Below are positions 33,650-45,593 of a stretch of DNA of 64,000 bases, in pieces. Origin of the DNA: Talaromyces rugulosus (taxonomy: Eukaryota; Ascomycota; Eurotiomycetes; Eurotiales; Trichocomaceae); assembly GCF_013368755.1 (NCBI RefSeq), contig NC_049565.1:2480001-2544000 (forward strand), read 5' to 3'. Under the pieces are notes generated by a model, which was not told where the DNA came from, made no database searches, and saw only the letters and a program-made list of their open reading frames with translations. A program made the translations under genes and the position numbers. Every line of letters begins with the position of its first letter. Position 1 is the stretch's first letter.

Positions 33650-34770
33650 ATGTCGAAAAAGGCAGCATCGCTATCGGGGCCCCGCCAATCCGCATCCACC
33701 ACTCAGAATGCGATTGATATCAATGCGAATCAACGAGGCAATGCCAATAACAACGAAATCATCTTCGACCAGACGTTCACATCAGAGCCTCCTCCATACT
33801 CGAGTGTTACTCCAGTACATAATAACAGCATTTCGATAGCGACAAGGAGTCCTTCAAGACTATCAACGGCGCTGCCAGGCATCGATTTTTCCAAATACTC
33901 AATCCCAGAAGCCTCACTTTCCAAAGATGGCTCAACGGTCTCAACTTACCACCCTTCATTCACATCCAATCCGTCTACGCTTATCCGCTTCGTGCAGGAA
34001 CAGGCCAGACTTCCACCACTACCTTATATCCATATCGCTGGCGCCAAAAGAGACCTTCAGCCGCAGCGAGACTTTGATATCAAGATAAACATGCTTTCGC
34101 TGTTTCTAGCGCAAGAAAATAATCAGAGCAATCAGTGGAATTATGTCAAATTAGTCGGAGACGAGGAGTCTGCTTATCGTGGCAAACATAATCCGAGTAC
34201 CCTTCCTACAGCCAAGGGGGGACTTGACGAATGGGCCAAGAGGTTTTGCAAAGAGACGTCGACTCTGAAATCGTACGTGTCTCCTGGAAATATTTTTGGG
34301 GCTTTCTTTCTGGGAATAATCTAATAGAGCCATGCAGGTTCACTCTCACACGACAACTCTCCAACTGGAACAGCACATATATCGAAGGCCAGATCCGCAG
34401 CCTCATTGCCTCCACGGGCTATGACCAGCCCGTTACAGTGACATTCCCCGTCAAATACGCAAAAGTAGTAGTCTACCCGCCCAAAAGTAGCCAAAGCTTC
34501 TTTACCACGCTAGTTTCCCCTTTGCTGGAAAAGAGACGCTTTGAGATAATCCGCGCCGTGTGGCCCTACGCCTCCCTCCCGCCTGGAGCCAATGCTGCTG
34601 CTGCTGGACGCTCATGTGTTGCTCAAACTGAAGAGACGTGGTGGGAGGAGTGGAGGGATGTGCTTCGATGGTCCATCGTTAATAAACGCAATGGTTGGGT
34701 CACGATTGATGATATTGCGGAATACCGAATGGCGCCATCGCCGCCAGCATCTAATCCATGGGAGTATTGA
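33650..34770 (+). CDS. Hypothetical protein with PPxY motif
   Basis: I do not recognise a family. Exons 33650-34272 and 34338-34770 (65-nt intron with a GTACGT donor) give 351 aa. The first 110 residues are Ser/Asn/Pro-rich and look disordered; they contain a PPPY sequence (residues 47-50), the form bound by WW domains such as those of Rsp5/HulA ubiquitin ligases. The rest looks folded: LPYIHIAGAKRDLQPQRDFD, LSNWNSTYIEGQIRSLIAST, VTVTFPVKYAKVVVYPP, and a Trp-rich ETWWEEWRDVLRWSI stretch near the end. There is no signal peptide or membrane segment. The intron falls inside a conserved-looking region, which supports a real gene. Confidence 0.75.
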
Positions 34771-35626
34771 GGCATACATTTTTAACTACAAGGCGTGTAT
34801 ATATAATATTTTGTTCATAGTCTATATTGGGAGACCTCCAAACTCTACTTTTCCTAAACAAATGCACTATACTAGAGCTTTTATTGATTGTTTTCTAGTT
34901 TATTAATGAGCGAAGTTGAACATAAATCAGTACCAAAATAAGAAACATGACATTGCAGCCAAGACGGACAGGACAGCCTGCTAAGCTGGTTTTATTTTCA
35001 AAGTTTGAAAGGGGAGAAAAATGGGTTTTATCATTTGCCATAGGGCCTCGCATATTACTATCGAGTTCACCAGGGGCTTGACCTGTCAAATGGTAGAACT
35101 CTTCAGAAAACTTCCCATACAAATTTTGTGTCTTCTCTTGTCACCAAGCTAGTCAGGATTCCGCTCGTTGAGATGTGAATTGGCAAAACAATTAAGACAG
35201 AATATGAGCCTCCTACAGTGTTTCTCGCAGGGTAAAAATTCTCGCTAGAGTATTGTAGTGAGTTTCATTGCGTGAGGCTCGCCCCAAAAAGAAATAGGGA
35301 TGTCTTTCAGTGCGTATGTTGTTCCGCGTCATATGGCCACTGCTCCTTTCGTTCAATATGCAGGTCATGTCAATACAAAGAAATAAACCCTCTTCCAGAG
35401 ACCCAAGTATCGCCGGAAAGGCTGTGACACTTGCGGTCCAGAGAGCTGCCCTCCTGAGAGCGACAAGACTGCAATATCGTCTTGTAGAGAATGGCGATAG
35501 AGATGTGCGATCCTCCACGTATGACCGTCGTCGTATGGATAGATTGGAGTGCTAAGTAGCTCCGACTATACGGTGCTTAGGTCGGTTGGCAAGAAATAGC
35601 AACCATGCTAACACTTCTCATCATAC
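34771..35626. other. Convergent 3' flanks of the unknown gene and upf1
   Basis: No gene is seen in about 850 bp. Short ORFs here lack family features and overlap on both strands. Confidence 0.55.
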
Positions 35627-38600
35627 TCAGTCATAGTTGCCGCCCACCTGACTAGCAAATGCTGTCGACACACTACGAGCATCATCGTCATCCTGAACAT
35701 GTCCAGGCACACGAGGTACTCGAATGCTGGCTGTGCTACCGCCAAAGATGCTGCCGCTGTCATTGACACCGGGCTTGTATCCATCACGGCCCCCAGACTC
35801 AACGTAACGCTTAAGTCTATCAGATTGGCTGAGACTGGTCTGCTTGGTCATGTCGTTGATGCTTAAACCGGCCAAGCTAACTCCACCTTGTCCTCCACCG
35901 CTCTTGCCGTCAATGACACTTCCAGTTATGTCAGACTCGGTGGCAGCTACTGACTCGCCTGCAACGCTGGGAGCTCCCTTTGCACGCATGCCATTAGCCC
36001 GACGACCGCCTGACAGCGTCGGCCAAGTGTCGGTAAAGTTTTGAAACATGGGCGGATAGCCTGAAGAAATCCCAACGCCTCCGATAGCAGAACCATGAAC
36101 AGAGGAAACATCATCTGGGATGTAACCAACCACAGAACCAGAATCGTGATACTCGGGGCGGGTTCCATTTCTGCCATTAGACATACCACTAGCCATGCTA
36201 GAAGCATGGTTGTAGGCCATCTGGAATCGCTGAGGGCCCCGGTAGGCCTGTTTCGGGCGACTGAATTGAACAAGAGATTCCTGGAGATTGGACAAGGGTC
36301 CTTCGACTAAACATTTTCGTTCCTTGAAGTGAAGAAGGAGGTAGTTCCATAGAGGATGTTTCGACAAAACCTTAGGGTTCCCCAGGATGACCAAACCGTA
36401 CTTGGCACGCGTAAGTGCGACGTTGAGACGGCGAGGATCACTCAAGAAACCAATTCCTTGGTGATCATTTGAACGAACACAGGAGAGAACAATGAAATCT
36501 TTCTCTCGTCCTTGGAACGCGTCTACTGATGCAACCTCAATTTCCTTGTAGTTCTCCTTCTTGAAAGTCCCATTTGTTTGCATGGACGACACAACGTAGC
36601 TGCGCTGGCCCTCGTACGGAGTAATGATACCGATAGCTCCCGGTCGAACACCCGCCTTGAAGAAACGAGTCACGATCTTTTCCACATTAGCAGCTTCGGT
36701 CCGATTCAAGTAGGAGGTGCCAGAGGCCGAAATTTCTTCGTTTCCAAGGTTTGACCAGAACATCATTGGGTTCTGTGCAACCGGCCAGGGGAAATCCACA
36801 TCCGGGAGAAGACGGTGCTCCACCGAAATACCGTTCTGCAGAGAGCCTTCGTAGAACATATTGGAAGGAAATTCGGAAAGGCAAGGATGCATACGGTATT
36901 GGACGTTCAGTCGAATTGGAGAGCAGCCTAGGATAACAAGCCGTTCAAAGAGTGACTGGTTCAAGCCAGCCTTGGCTGCCTTTTTGTTCATGATGACAGG
37001 ACCGAGCTGTTGGTGATCTCCAACAAGGACGACCTGTTTACAACCTAGGACAAGGGGAATCATGCATTCAGGCTCTGCTGACTGTGTAGACTCGTCAATG
37101 AGAACTGTGCGAAATTTGAACTTAGCCAGGCGAGGATCGCCAGCACCAACACAAGTACAGCAGATAACGTCAGCGTTGGTGAGGATTTCGCGCTCGGCAG
37201 CACGGGTAAGTTGTTTAAATTTCTTCTCATCTTGACTGGACAATTCTCCTAATTCTGACTTGAGTTGGTTGAGCTTGGCGAGTTCGATGTTGCTGTCGTT
37301 CATTCGAACTTGTTCATGCAATGAGAGGAACCGCACAGGTGATTCTACATCCTCACGAGACTTTGCGGTGACACGAACAGTCTTCAGACCGGTCCGGTGA
37401 ATACGCTCGCATAGTTGATCAACAGCAACGTTGGAAGGGGCACAAACTAAGACTTGACCTCCGTTGATCTTTGCAAGGTGGTAAATGATCGTGGCGGAAG
37501 TGACTGTTTTACCTGTTCCTGGAGGACCCTGAATCAAACTGAGAGGCTTTTGGAGGACACTTTTCACGGCATTGATTTGACTACCGTTGAGTTCAGGTAG
37601 ACCGGGAACGCTAAATTTCTTTGGCATTTGGGTTTTCATTGGGGCAGCCGCAACTTCGTGGCCTAAGAGACGATGGAACAGATAACCTGAGAGACTCATC
37701 TCGTCAACAGCAAAGGTTTTCATGGCATATTGCATGCGATCAAACGAGGTAGCCTTCCAAACATAATCGGCAGTGAAGTTATGAGTGCATTCGGTGGGAA
37801 CGGACTTGTGATCGCCCTTGGCACGCAACTCGATAGTCACTTCGTCGGACTGGTTGTTGGGGATTTTGATCACGTATCCCACTCCTTCCCACTTGGGACG
37901 AAGCTCTCCGGTATATTTCAAACGCATCTCGTCGCCCACAGCCAATTTCACATCGCCTAATTCCAGCTTTGGAAGTACGAAGCTTGCCAGGTGTTTGTTG
38001 TTGAGACCAAGGTCCCACCGAACAATGAGCCCATCTTGGGACTGTGATTCTTTTAACTTGCGGTCGTAGTCGGCCTCGATTTTCACCAACGGACCAAAAA
38101 CGTTTTGGTACTGGTAGGCATCATCATAGCGCAGCAGGACGGGGGCGGGCTCGTCATCGACGCTGTTAGCCGTTTCCAAGTCGGCGATAGTAGCATTCGA
38201 GTTGTCTTTCCACATTTCCTCAAGCTTGGCAATCATTTGTGGGCTTAGATGGCGTGCTCGTAGCTGTTCTTGGTCGGATGGTGTCGAAACTAGCCAAGGT
38301 AAAAAGGAGCGGTCTTCGATCAACGGCTGCCAGCGAGATGTATCCCAATTCATGTCTTTCGAAGATGGCATGGCGGCACATGGTTGGCGGCAAAGGAGAA
38401 CGACGACTGTGTCTGACTTGGCAGGAATGAAGCCCAAAAGAAAGACATTTTTAGTTCCGCAGTTGTAGCACTCCAGTATGGTATCGCCAAGGGATGAACT
38501 CGGGTGCAGTTGAACTTCTTTATGCCGTGCGCGGACGAGGTGGTTTACGATATGCGAAGACGAGGTATTGCCTCGGGCACTGCAAAACCACTTGTTGCAG

Positions 38601-38969
38601 GAGAGACACTTTACCACACTGCTTGGATTGTGAATGCCACAGTACCTGGGGAATAGTAAGCACGAAATACCTAGCGAGGGAGGAGACACGCTTCACTTAC
38701 GCGCAAGCATGAGGGGGAAGTTCTTTTTCTTCTTCAATTTTCTGCTTCCGTGCGTGGCCACCGACGGGGACGCTTGCAACACTCTCCATGTCATCGTCAT
38801 CAAGAATATCGGATCCGTCGTCTTCATCGTCGTGTCTGCGTCGTCGGGCACCGCCGGTCAGGCCCAAAATGCTCTCGTCCGGGTCGACAGCGGAGTAACC
38901 ATCGTCTGCATTGATTGTCGATGCCGAGTCAGAAACCAAATGGTTTCCCATGTTTGTAAAGGCGTCCAT
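35627..38969 (-). CDS. upf1: UPF1/NAM7 RNA helicase (nonsense-mediated decay)
   Basis: ATP-dependent 5'-3' RNA helicase of superfamily 1 that triggers decay of mRNAs with premature stops in the cytoplasm. Exons 38969-38701 and 38645-35627 (55-nt intron) give 1095 aa. The intron lies inside the Cys-His zinc domain, whose first pair is rebuilt by splicing ([20 protein letters not shown]). Further zinc ligands follow in CNKWFC and CYNCGTKN. Helicase motifs: GPPGTGKT (about residue 461), [42 protein letters not shown] and NVALTRAK. The acidic N-terminus and the Gly/Ser-rich tail of about 200 residues are usual in fungal orthologues. Divergent from imp4. Confidence 0.97.
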
Positions 38970-39581
38970 CCCTGCTGCGTATCACAAAAGTTTGTCAGGT
39001 GCCGCGGTAGGTAGGAGGCAGGTGGGATGCCGAATCGAAACTCAGGAAAGAGGGATCATCCAGTCAATGTGGCTGGAGGCACTGGCCACGAGAGTGAAGC
39101 ACGTCAAGGGAGGACTACACAGGGTCAAACTGGAGTCATGAAACTATTCTCGCCCAGATTAAATGCGCCAAGATGCGGCACAAGGAGCCCAGTGTGCGAC
39201 GAGCGGGGGTACCCGACCAGAGGAGGAAGGACTTCGCCGGCTAACAATGAGCCTTGGGGAGATGGAATTCGCCGGGAGCAAGGGGGATAGAGCGACAGGA
39301 AGCAGCCGTCATAACAAGGATCCTCGGCGTGCAGAGAGAGAGACAAAGACAGCAGGGACGCCGAGTATGTGTGGCGGCGAAGAAAAGCTCTCCGCAAAAG
39401 GCGGTAGTCGCCCAGCGGTTCTACTGCGGCCAATTAGCACCCGCAGTGGGCTCCGATGTGGGTCACTCCCCACTCTCCGCCGGGCCGCGCAGACCAGAAG
39501 CGCAGCTCTTTATCGGCAGAATAAAAAAAATGTTTATCTTGACTCCGCCAAGTTGTTCTCAGCAGTCGACCCAACGCAGCC
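38970..39581. other. Divergent promoter of upf1 and imp4
   Basis: 612 bp between divergent starts, relatively GC-rich. Several overlapping ORFs on both strands show no family features and are taken as chance. Confidence 0.55.
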
Positions 39582-40642
39582 ATGATTGTAAGTTGCAGCT
39601 CTCCTATTCAGCTATCCGTTGTATTTCTTGATATTTCTTGCATGTTCAATGCCATACAATCCACGAAAACCCACTAACCACCCTCTTCACAGCGCCGACA
39701 AGCACGAGAGCGACGGGACTATCTCTACCGGAAAGGTTCGTCTTGAATGCCCCCCAACCTAGCCGGTCGTACTCGTTTCATTCTAACTACTCTTTAGCTC
39801 TATCGCTCCGGGATGCTGCGATCGCGGAAAAGCGCGCGCAGCTCAAGTCTTCCCTGGCATCTGGGAAGCCGCTCAACTCGGCTGTTGCCAACGACAAACG
39901 CCTCCGAGAAGATTTCAAGTACGACGAATCTCTGCCATCGGGTGGAAAGGACGATGATGTGATTGATGTCGACGATGAATATGCCCTCACCTCTGGCCTC
40001 GTGGATCCACGCCCACTCGTCACAACCTCGCGGTCTCCCTCGGCCCGTCTGAGTACATTTGCCAAGGAAATTCGCCTGCTTCTTCCTACCTCTATTCGCC
40101 TGAATCGAGGTAATCTGATTTTGCCCGACCTAGTTTCCAGCGCCAATGGTGCTGCGCTTAGCGATATGATCCTCCTTCACGAGCATCGTGGTACCCCGAC
40201 TGCTATTACCATATCGCATCTACCTCACGGCCCAACCGCCAGCTTTTCCTTGCATAATGTGATGTTACGAGCGGATATTCCCAACTCCTCGAGAGGCACT
40301 GTCTCGGAAAGCTACCCACACTTGATCTTCGAAGGCTTCACCACGAAACTAGGAAAGCGTGTCGTGCGCATTCTCCAACACCTTTTTCCACCCCGAGAAG
40401 GCGGCGAGAAACTCGGAAACCGAGTGGTCACCTTCCGGAATACAGAAGATGCTATCGAGGTCCGTCATCATGTCTTTGTCCGAACAGGGTATCAAGACGT
40501 GGAACTCGCAGAAGTGGGGCCACGAATGACCATGAGGCTTTTCGAGATCCGAGGTGGAACGCTGGAAAAGAATGCAGGAGGCGATGTAGAGTGGGCCTTG
40601 ACCCAATACACAAGGACGAGTCGGAAGAAAGACTATCTCTGA
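39582..40642 (+). CDS. imp4: IMP4, U3 snoRNP protein with Brix domain
   Basis: Nucleolar protein of the SSU processome needed for 18S rRNA maturation; it binds U3 snoRNA with IMP3 and MPP10. Exons 39582-39587, 39693-39735 and 39798-40642 give 297 aa (yeast IMP4 is about 290). The first exon is only six nucleotides (Met-Ile). The join gives MIRRQARERRDYLYRKALSL, the invariant start of IMP4 proteins, so the model is firm. The Brix domain covers about residues 80-265, including AITISHLPHGPTASFSLHNV, PHLIFEGFTTKLGKRVVRIL, TFRNTEDAIEVRHHVF and VGPRMTMRLFEIRGGT. The end (TRTSRKKDYL) is typical too. Confidence 0.95.
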
Positions 40643-40950
40643 GCGGTGTAACAGAACTCGTTGCTATGAGCATATATCATGCATGGAGAATGTGGCGTTA
40701 TTGGAGTTTCAATGTTGGATGAATTTCAAAAGCTATATGTATTTTGATATGTTTCAAGAGCTATGTGCAATACCCTAAACGGATATGACAACTCAAGGCC
40801 ATTAAAGACTAAATAAAACCGGAGAGTAGACTCAAATTACCGTTAATAGAAAATTGAAGACGAGGTCCAAGATTCTCAATCCATGGACGCTGCCTCGGTG
40901 GCATCGAACTGTCTTGTAACATTCCTCTTGTTCTGCTGGAAGCGGCGTCC
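40643..40950. other. Convergent 3' flanks of imp4 and the BRCT gene
   Basis: 308 bp without a gene. No PARP-like catalytic sequence is found here on the minus strand, so the BRCT gene does not continue. Confidence 0.6.
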
Positions 40951-41980
40951 TCATTCAGTTGACACTTTTCTCTCGGCATCGACATTCAAACTGCCCATAA
41001 TTCCACCCGGCCTCTTGAACACAAACCACCCTCCTTCGGGTTTAATTGGGCCTCCATCACCCACAGTGCCAGCTTCAGGCGGCACTTTTGAATCGTCAAA
41101 ACGGTCCTTCCATTCCAGACCTGTTTTCATTTTGAAAAACTTTTCAAATGTGAACGTCGCGAATGCGAGGGTGCTTCCACGGGGAGCCAAGATATCCTTG
41201 TGCGATGCTCTGGCGCGGCTGTGCTTGACGAATGTTGTATATTTCTTGGGCACGTCGTTGGTCTCGTAAACCTGGAATTGTTGATTAAAAGCTGAATATA
41301 ATAGGCACACAAGCCTGAATCTGGACAAGACTTACTGCTATGACGAAAGTTTCTTTGAAAATACGAGTTTTAGCGAGGTAGGAACGAACAAGAGTTGCAT
41401 CGTATGTTGATCCGCTTGTGTCGTCAACGTACAAGTGGTATCCCACTTCTTCTAGTTATTATTAGTCCATTGATAATACTGAAATGAGCATTCTCAAACC
41501 CGTACCGGCATCTACCTCTCCTCCTTGTTTAGGCGCGTTTTTCTGGCCGGGCTTCCTCCCCGGTTTGCCTTTTTGCTTCTCGAGCTTCTCGGCTTTCTCG
41601 GGTTTTTCTTTCTGGATCCGATCCCAGAGATACGGACCGACTCGTATTGGTCTAACTGGCTTGGCTAGTAGCGAGTCTTCGAGCCAGTCGTAGTTCACGA
41701 GGTTGATGTGCAGATCTCTGGCTTGCCGTACTGTAATATATAAATCACAACTGTTAGTGAAAATGACATATACCTCTTAAACAAAACATTGTAAAAAGAG
41801 ATACATACCGGCGTGTACATTTTTCTTAACGGCAGTTTCACTCGCAATTAGATGGGTGACATTCTCATTCATTTCTCGAGAGAACGTTCCTCCATGGGCC
41901 TTGACCCATTGCGGTATTTTGTCACTATATTCGTGACTACCGACAAAGGAGATGTGAATGTCTTTGAACCCTTTACCCAT
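40951..41980 (-). CDS. BRCT plus WGR-like protein without PARP domain
   Basis: Probable nuclear DNA-damage or chromatin protein, 277 aa. Exons 41980-41809, 41730-41506, 41451-41336 and 41271-40951, joined in frame over introns of 78, 54 and 64 nt. Residues 7-95 form a BRCT domain (IHISFVGSHEYSDKIPQW, HGGTFSREMNENVTHLIA, INLVNYDWLEDSL). A basic Lys-rich linker (EKLEKQKGKPGRKPGQK) could be a nuclear signal. Residues 137-240 resemble the WGR domain of PARPs: YHLYVDDTSGSTYDATLV at the start and FEKFFKMKTGLEWKDRF at the end; the WGR triplet itself is replaced (KHSRARAS). Fungal PARPs such as A. nidulans PrpA carry BRCT, WGR and a catalytic domain; here the last is absent. Domain naming in the second half is inference. 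Confidence 0.8.
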
Positions 41981-42684
41981 GGCTAGTAGGTTGAATTTTT
42001 GAGAGTTGTGAGTGGCAGTGGTACTCGAGAGTGACAAGAGCGAGTTGATATTGGAGCTGGTAGTTGGTTGAGGTATGAAGAAGATGAATAAAGAAATCAC
42101 AGAAGTTGTATGCTGGCGACAAAAGAAAGAGCTTGCGTAGAGTAAGAAGATGTCTTGTCTCTATCGTTTGGAGAAGAGAGAGGGGAGGGGGTGGCCGAGA
42201 TACAAGCGAGGCTGAGGATGGGGCTGGGGCAAGTCGTCTGCGTGAGTTTGAGAGAGTAAATGGAAATGCGATCAGTTGACTGGTAGCTCGTTAAGATAAA
42301 AAGGTCAGAGAGGAATAAATCTCACACGACATCTGGGGTCGATAGAGATTGAAGCTGATGATAGAAAGAAGAATTCACATAAAGTAGAGAGAAGGGAGAG
42401 GTTTGGTGTGGAGGTACAAGTGAGGCTTAGAATGGCACCGAGGCGAGTCATAAGTATTTGTAAAAGCTACCTTTTCTCTATCGACGAGAGGGACAAGGGA
42501 GAGGGGATCGAGGTACGAGTGAAGCTAAAATGGCACCTAGGGATGGGGCAAGTGGTGTGAGTATTTGAGAGAAGAAATATAAAATTGAAGTTTGACCAAT
42601 TGGTTATATATCACAAGTAATTTAGTCTTCAAAGGTATGTCATCTACCATTCATTTCCATTTTAAACGTGTAGGGGGGGATATT
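41981..42684. other. BRCT-gene promoter and trpC 3' flank with repeats
   Basis: About 700 bp of purine-rich sequence without a gene. Most of it is taken up by three diverged copies of one element (listed separately). Confidence 0.6.
42158..42580. repeat. Three diverged copies of an ~80-105-nt element
   Basis: Copies at about 42158-42262, 42387-42465 and 42475-42580. Shared order: CTCTATCG (first and third), GAGAGGG-rich part, GAGGTACAAGTGAGGCT or close variants, ATGGCACC, GGGGCAAGT, and GTGAGTATTTGAGAG. The second and third are nearly adjacent. It looks like an old local multiplication in the upstream region of the BRCT gene. Confidence 0.7.
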
Positions 42685-45017
42685 CTATAAATTTCCCTTC
42701 ACTGCTGAAATAAAAGCACGAATTTTCTCAAGATCTTGAACGCCATCTGTCTCCACGCCGCTGCTTACGTCGACACCAGCTACCTTAGACCCAGATTGAC
42801 CCAGATTGGCTAGCGTCTCGACCACGTTCTGAGGGTTCAACCCACCAGCAAAAAGTACAGCAATGCCAGTATTACTATCGAGTTCTTTGGCCACCGACGA
42901 CAGATTTAACATTTCTCCAGACCCACCATTGCCAGAATCAAAAAGAGGGAGCGCGTGGTAGCCTCGACGAGCGAGACCCGGTTGGCCGGGGCTGAACTTC
43001 CGAATCACAGGGACAGGAATCAAGCTGGACCATTCAAGGGGTTCGTCACCATGGAGCTGCACAACGTCAAGCTCTAATTTTCGCTGTTGCTCGATTATAT
43101 AAGAGAGAGGTTGACCGGCAAATACCCCGACAAGGAGAGCACGGGTAGGGTGTCGCAGCAGATTTGTCGAGTGTTCAAAGTAATCCGGTGAGCTGGTCTG
43201 GGCATTGGTAGGAATTGCGGATGGACGTGGCGTGGATTTGATGACTTTTGATATTTGCAGAGCGATCTCGTCGGACACCGTTCTTTTGCGGCCTTCAACC
43301 TGAATGATGCCAATCAAGTCGGCACCAGCTTCAATAGCCACACGAGCAGCTTCTGGAGTGCGGGTCCCGCAGATCTTGACTAAACGCGAGGCAGCACTGT
43401 TACTCTTGATGCTTCCTCCAAGTAGCTCAGATATAAATGCTGCTGTATCCTTAGCCCGCATCAATGCCTCGCCAACAAGGATAGCTTTCACGCCATCCTT
43501 TTTGTAGGCTTCAACGTCCTTAGGCCCGGAAATACCGCTCAAGGCACACACGATCGTGGTATCTGGAACTTGGTCCATGAGGCGACTCGTGGTTCCCAGG
43601 TCAACTTCGAAACTTGTGAGATCACGATTGTTTACCCCAATCACCTGTGAGCCAAGGTCGACAGCAATCTTCATTTCTTCGGGTGTGTTCACTTCGACTA
43701 GTGGCTCCATACCTAGGCTTCTGGAAAAGTTGTAAAGTCTTGTGAGCAATTCAATGCTAAGCATCTTGACGATGAGTAGCACAGTGTCTGCCCCAGCCAA
43801 CCGGGCCTCAAGGATTTGATATTCATCAAATATAAATTCCTTTCGGAGAACGGCGGGACGGTTTGGCAGTCCTTCAAGACTTTGGCGCACGGCACGCATG
43901 TCTTCTAAAGATCCTTTAAACCATTCTGGCTCTGTCAAGACAGATATAACACTGGCCCCAGCGCCGGCATACTTGCGAGCTTGTGCAGGTGCACAGACTG
44001 ACGCGGCAATGGTTCCTTTGGACGGAGATGCTCTTTTGATTTCCGCCATAAGAGACAAGTTATATGGGGATTTTCTTAGTCGATCAGGGAGCGATATTTG
44101 TGGCGGTGCAATTCCAAGATTGTAAGTGGCTTGGAGATCTTCGGGAGTTTGGGAAGGTATCAATTTTTGAGCTGCCACTGCGGCCTTTCGGTGGGCATAA
44201 ATGGTTTCAAGTATGGAAACCTTCTTTTGTGGCTTGCCTTCGCCGTTTGCTACAGTAAAGGCCGACCCAGCTGCCCCTTGATTCTCATTTTCTTTCCAAG
44301 TACCACCCCGTAATTTTAGAAAATTGCGGAACATCGTCCGTCCATGTTCGGTAAGGATACTTTCTGGGTGAAACTGCACTCCCTCTGTTGTGAATTCTGC
44401 AGATATATGTTAGACCTGGTCTTTTTCCTAGAACAAGAAGAGCCGAGTAGCTCACCTTTATGTCTGCATCCCATGATGATTGGTTTAGCACCGGCTTCTA
44501 GATTGGCCGAAGAAGACAACTCGAGCGAGTCTGGAAGGGTGGGATGTGTGCCTGCAAGGGAATGATATCTGGTAACATCCAATGAAGTCGGCAGCCCATG
44601 ATACACACCCTTTCCATCGTGCTTCAAGACCGAAGTTTTTCCGTGCAAGATTTCACCCGTCACGTCAACCTTGCCACCAAAAACAGAGATAATGCATTGA
44701 TGACCCATGCAAACCCCAAATACAGGTATTTTCCCACTAAAATGTTTGACCGCGGCTTTGCTGATTCCTGCATCGGTGTCCGGATGGCCAGGGCCAGGAC
44801 TGATCACCAATTGCGTGGGCTTCTTGGCAATCAGCTCCTCCAGCGTGACCTGATCATTGCGGTAGACCGTGACTGCAGCACCTTCGAGTGCTAGGTATTG
44901 ATAGACATTCCAAGTGAAAGAATCGTAGTTGTCGATAAGAATGACATTGGACGCCGAGTCGAGCTTTTCGATCTTTGTTGGATTGCGCGGGGAATAGTCG
45001 ACTAGGTCGTTCTCCAT
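42685..45017 (-). CDS. trpC: TrpC, trifunctional tryptophan biosynthesis protein
   Basis: One polypeptide with three activities: glutamine amidotransferase of anthranilate synthase, indole-3-glycerol-phosphate synthase and phosphoribosylanthranilate isomerase. Exons 45017-44456 and 44396-42685 (59-nt intron) give 757 aa. The amidotransferase (about 23-220) has C103 in GVCMGHQC, and H197 and E199 in VQFHPES; splicing joins CRHK to EFTTEG just before this. The synthase (about 245-510) holds [14 protein letters not shown] near residue 302. The isomerase (525-757) starts [20 protein letters not shown]. This fusion is typical of filamentous ascomycetes. A perfect TGAGTCA site about 146 bp before the start fits cross-pathway control by CpcA. 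Divergent from nup188. Confidence 0.97.
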
Positions 45018-45593
45018 TATGCCTTCAAACAGCGTTCCTGCTGCGAGAAATTTCGGTTCAGGTAAATAAGTAAGATGGGTATATTCTCTCCAGTAGGTTG
45101 GACAGCGAGGAATAATAAAAGGAACGTGGCCAAGGCGGTTGACTGCAGGCGCAACGAGGTGGTGAGTCAGAGGAATGCGGTGAGGGGCAACGGACGTATA
45201 AAACAGCTATCGCAGATGTTGCTGAGCAACACACATGGAACAAAAAGGTGAGGAGATGTTCAGCACTCGGATTCACCAGCAAACCGTTGTCAGGAAGTAA
45301 CCATAGACCAGAAAATCGTCCGAACAACGAACCATGACTGAAATCTGTCGGCGCTCTTCGTCGATGTCGAAAAGCCGAATGGCCCGTGCGGCCACTAGTC
45401 CCATATGGGATTGTCGTGGTCCGCTTTGAAACTTGCAGGCGCAAGCTCCAAGTCTTCTTTGAGCTATCAACAGAGCTCCCACCGTCAAACCATCTCTACC
45501 AAATTCTCAGCGGAGGGCTTCATAGGCACTGCCACCTCCGCTTCGCTTTCACAATCTCAGTGAGGCCCGGATAATGAGATAGCTGCGCCTGTA
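45018..45593. other. Divergent promoter of trpC and nup188
   Basis: 576 bp between divergent starts; no gene. It includes a CpcA/Gcn4-type site at 45163-45169. Confidence 0.6.
45163..45169. promoter_or_regulatory. CpcA/Gcn4 response element (TGAGTCA)
   Basis: A perfect palindromic TGASTCA heptamer 146 nt upstream of the trpC ATG. CpcA, the Aspergillus Gcn4 homologue, acts on such sites in amino-acid biosynthesis genes under amino-acid starvation. Position and target fit well. Confidence 0.65.
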
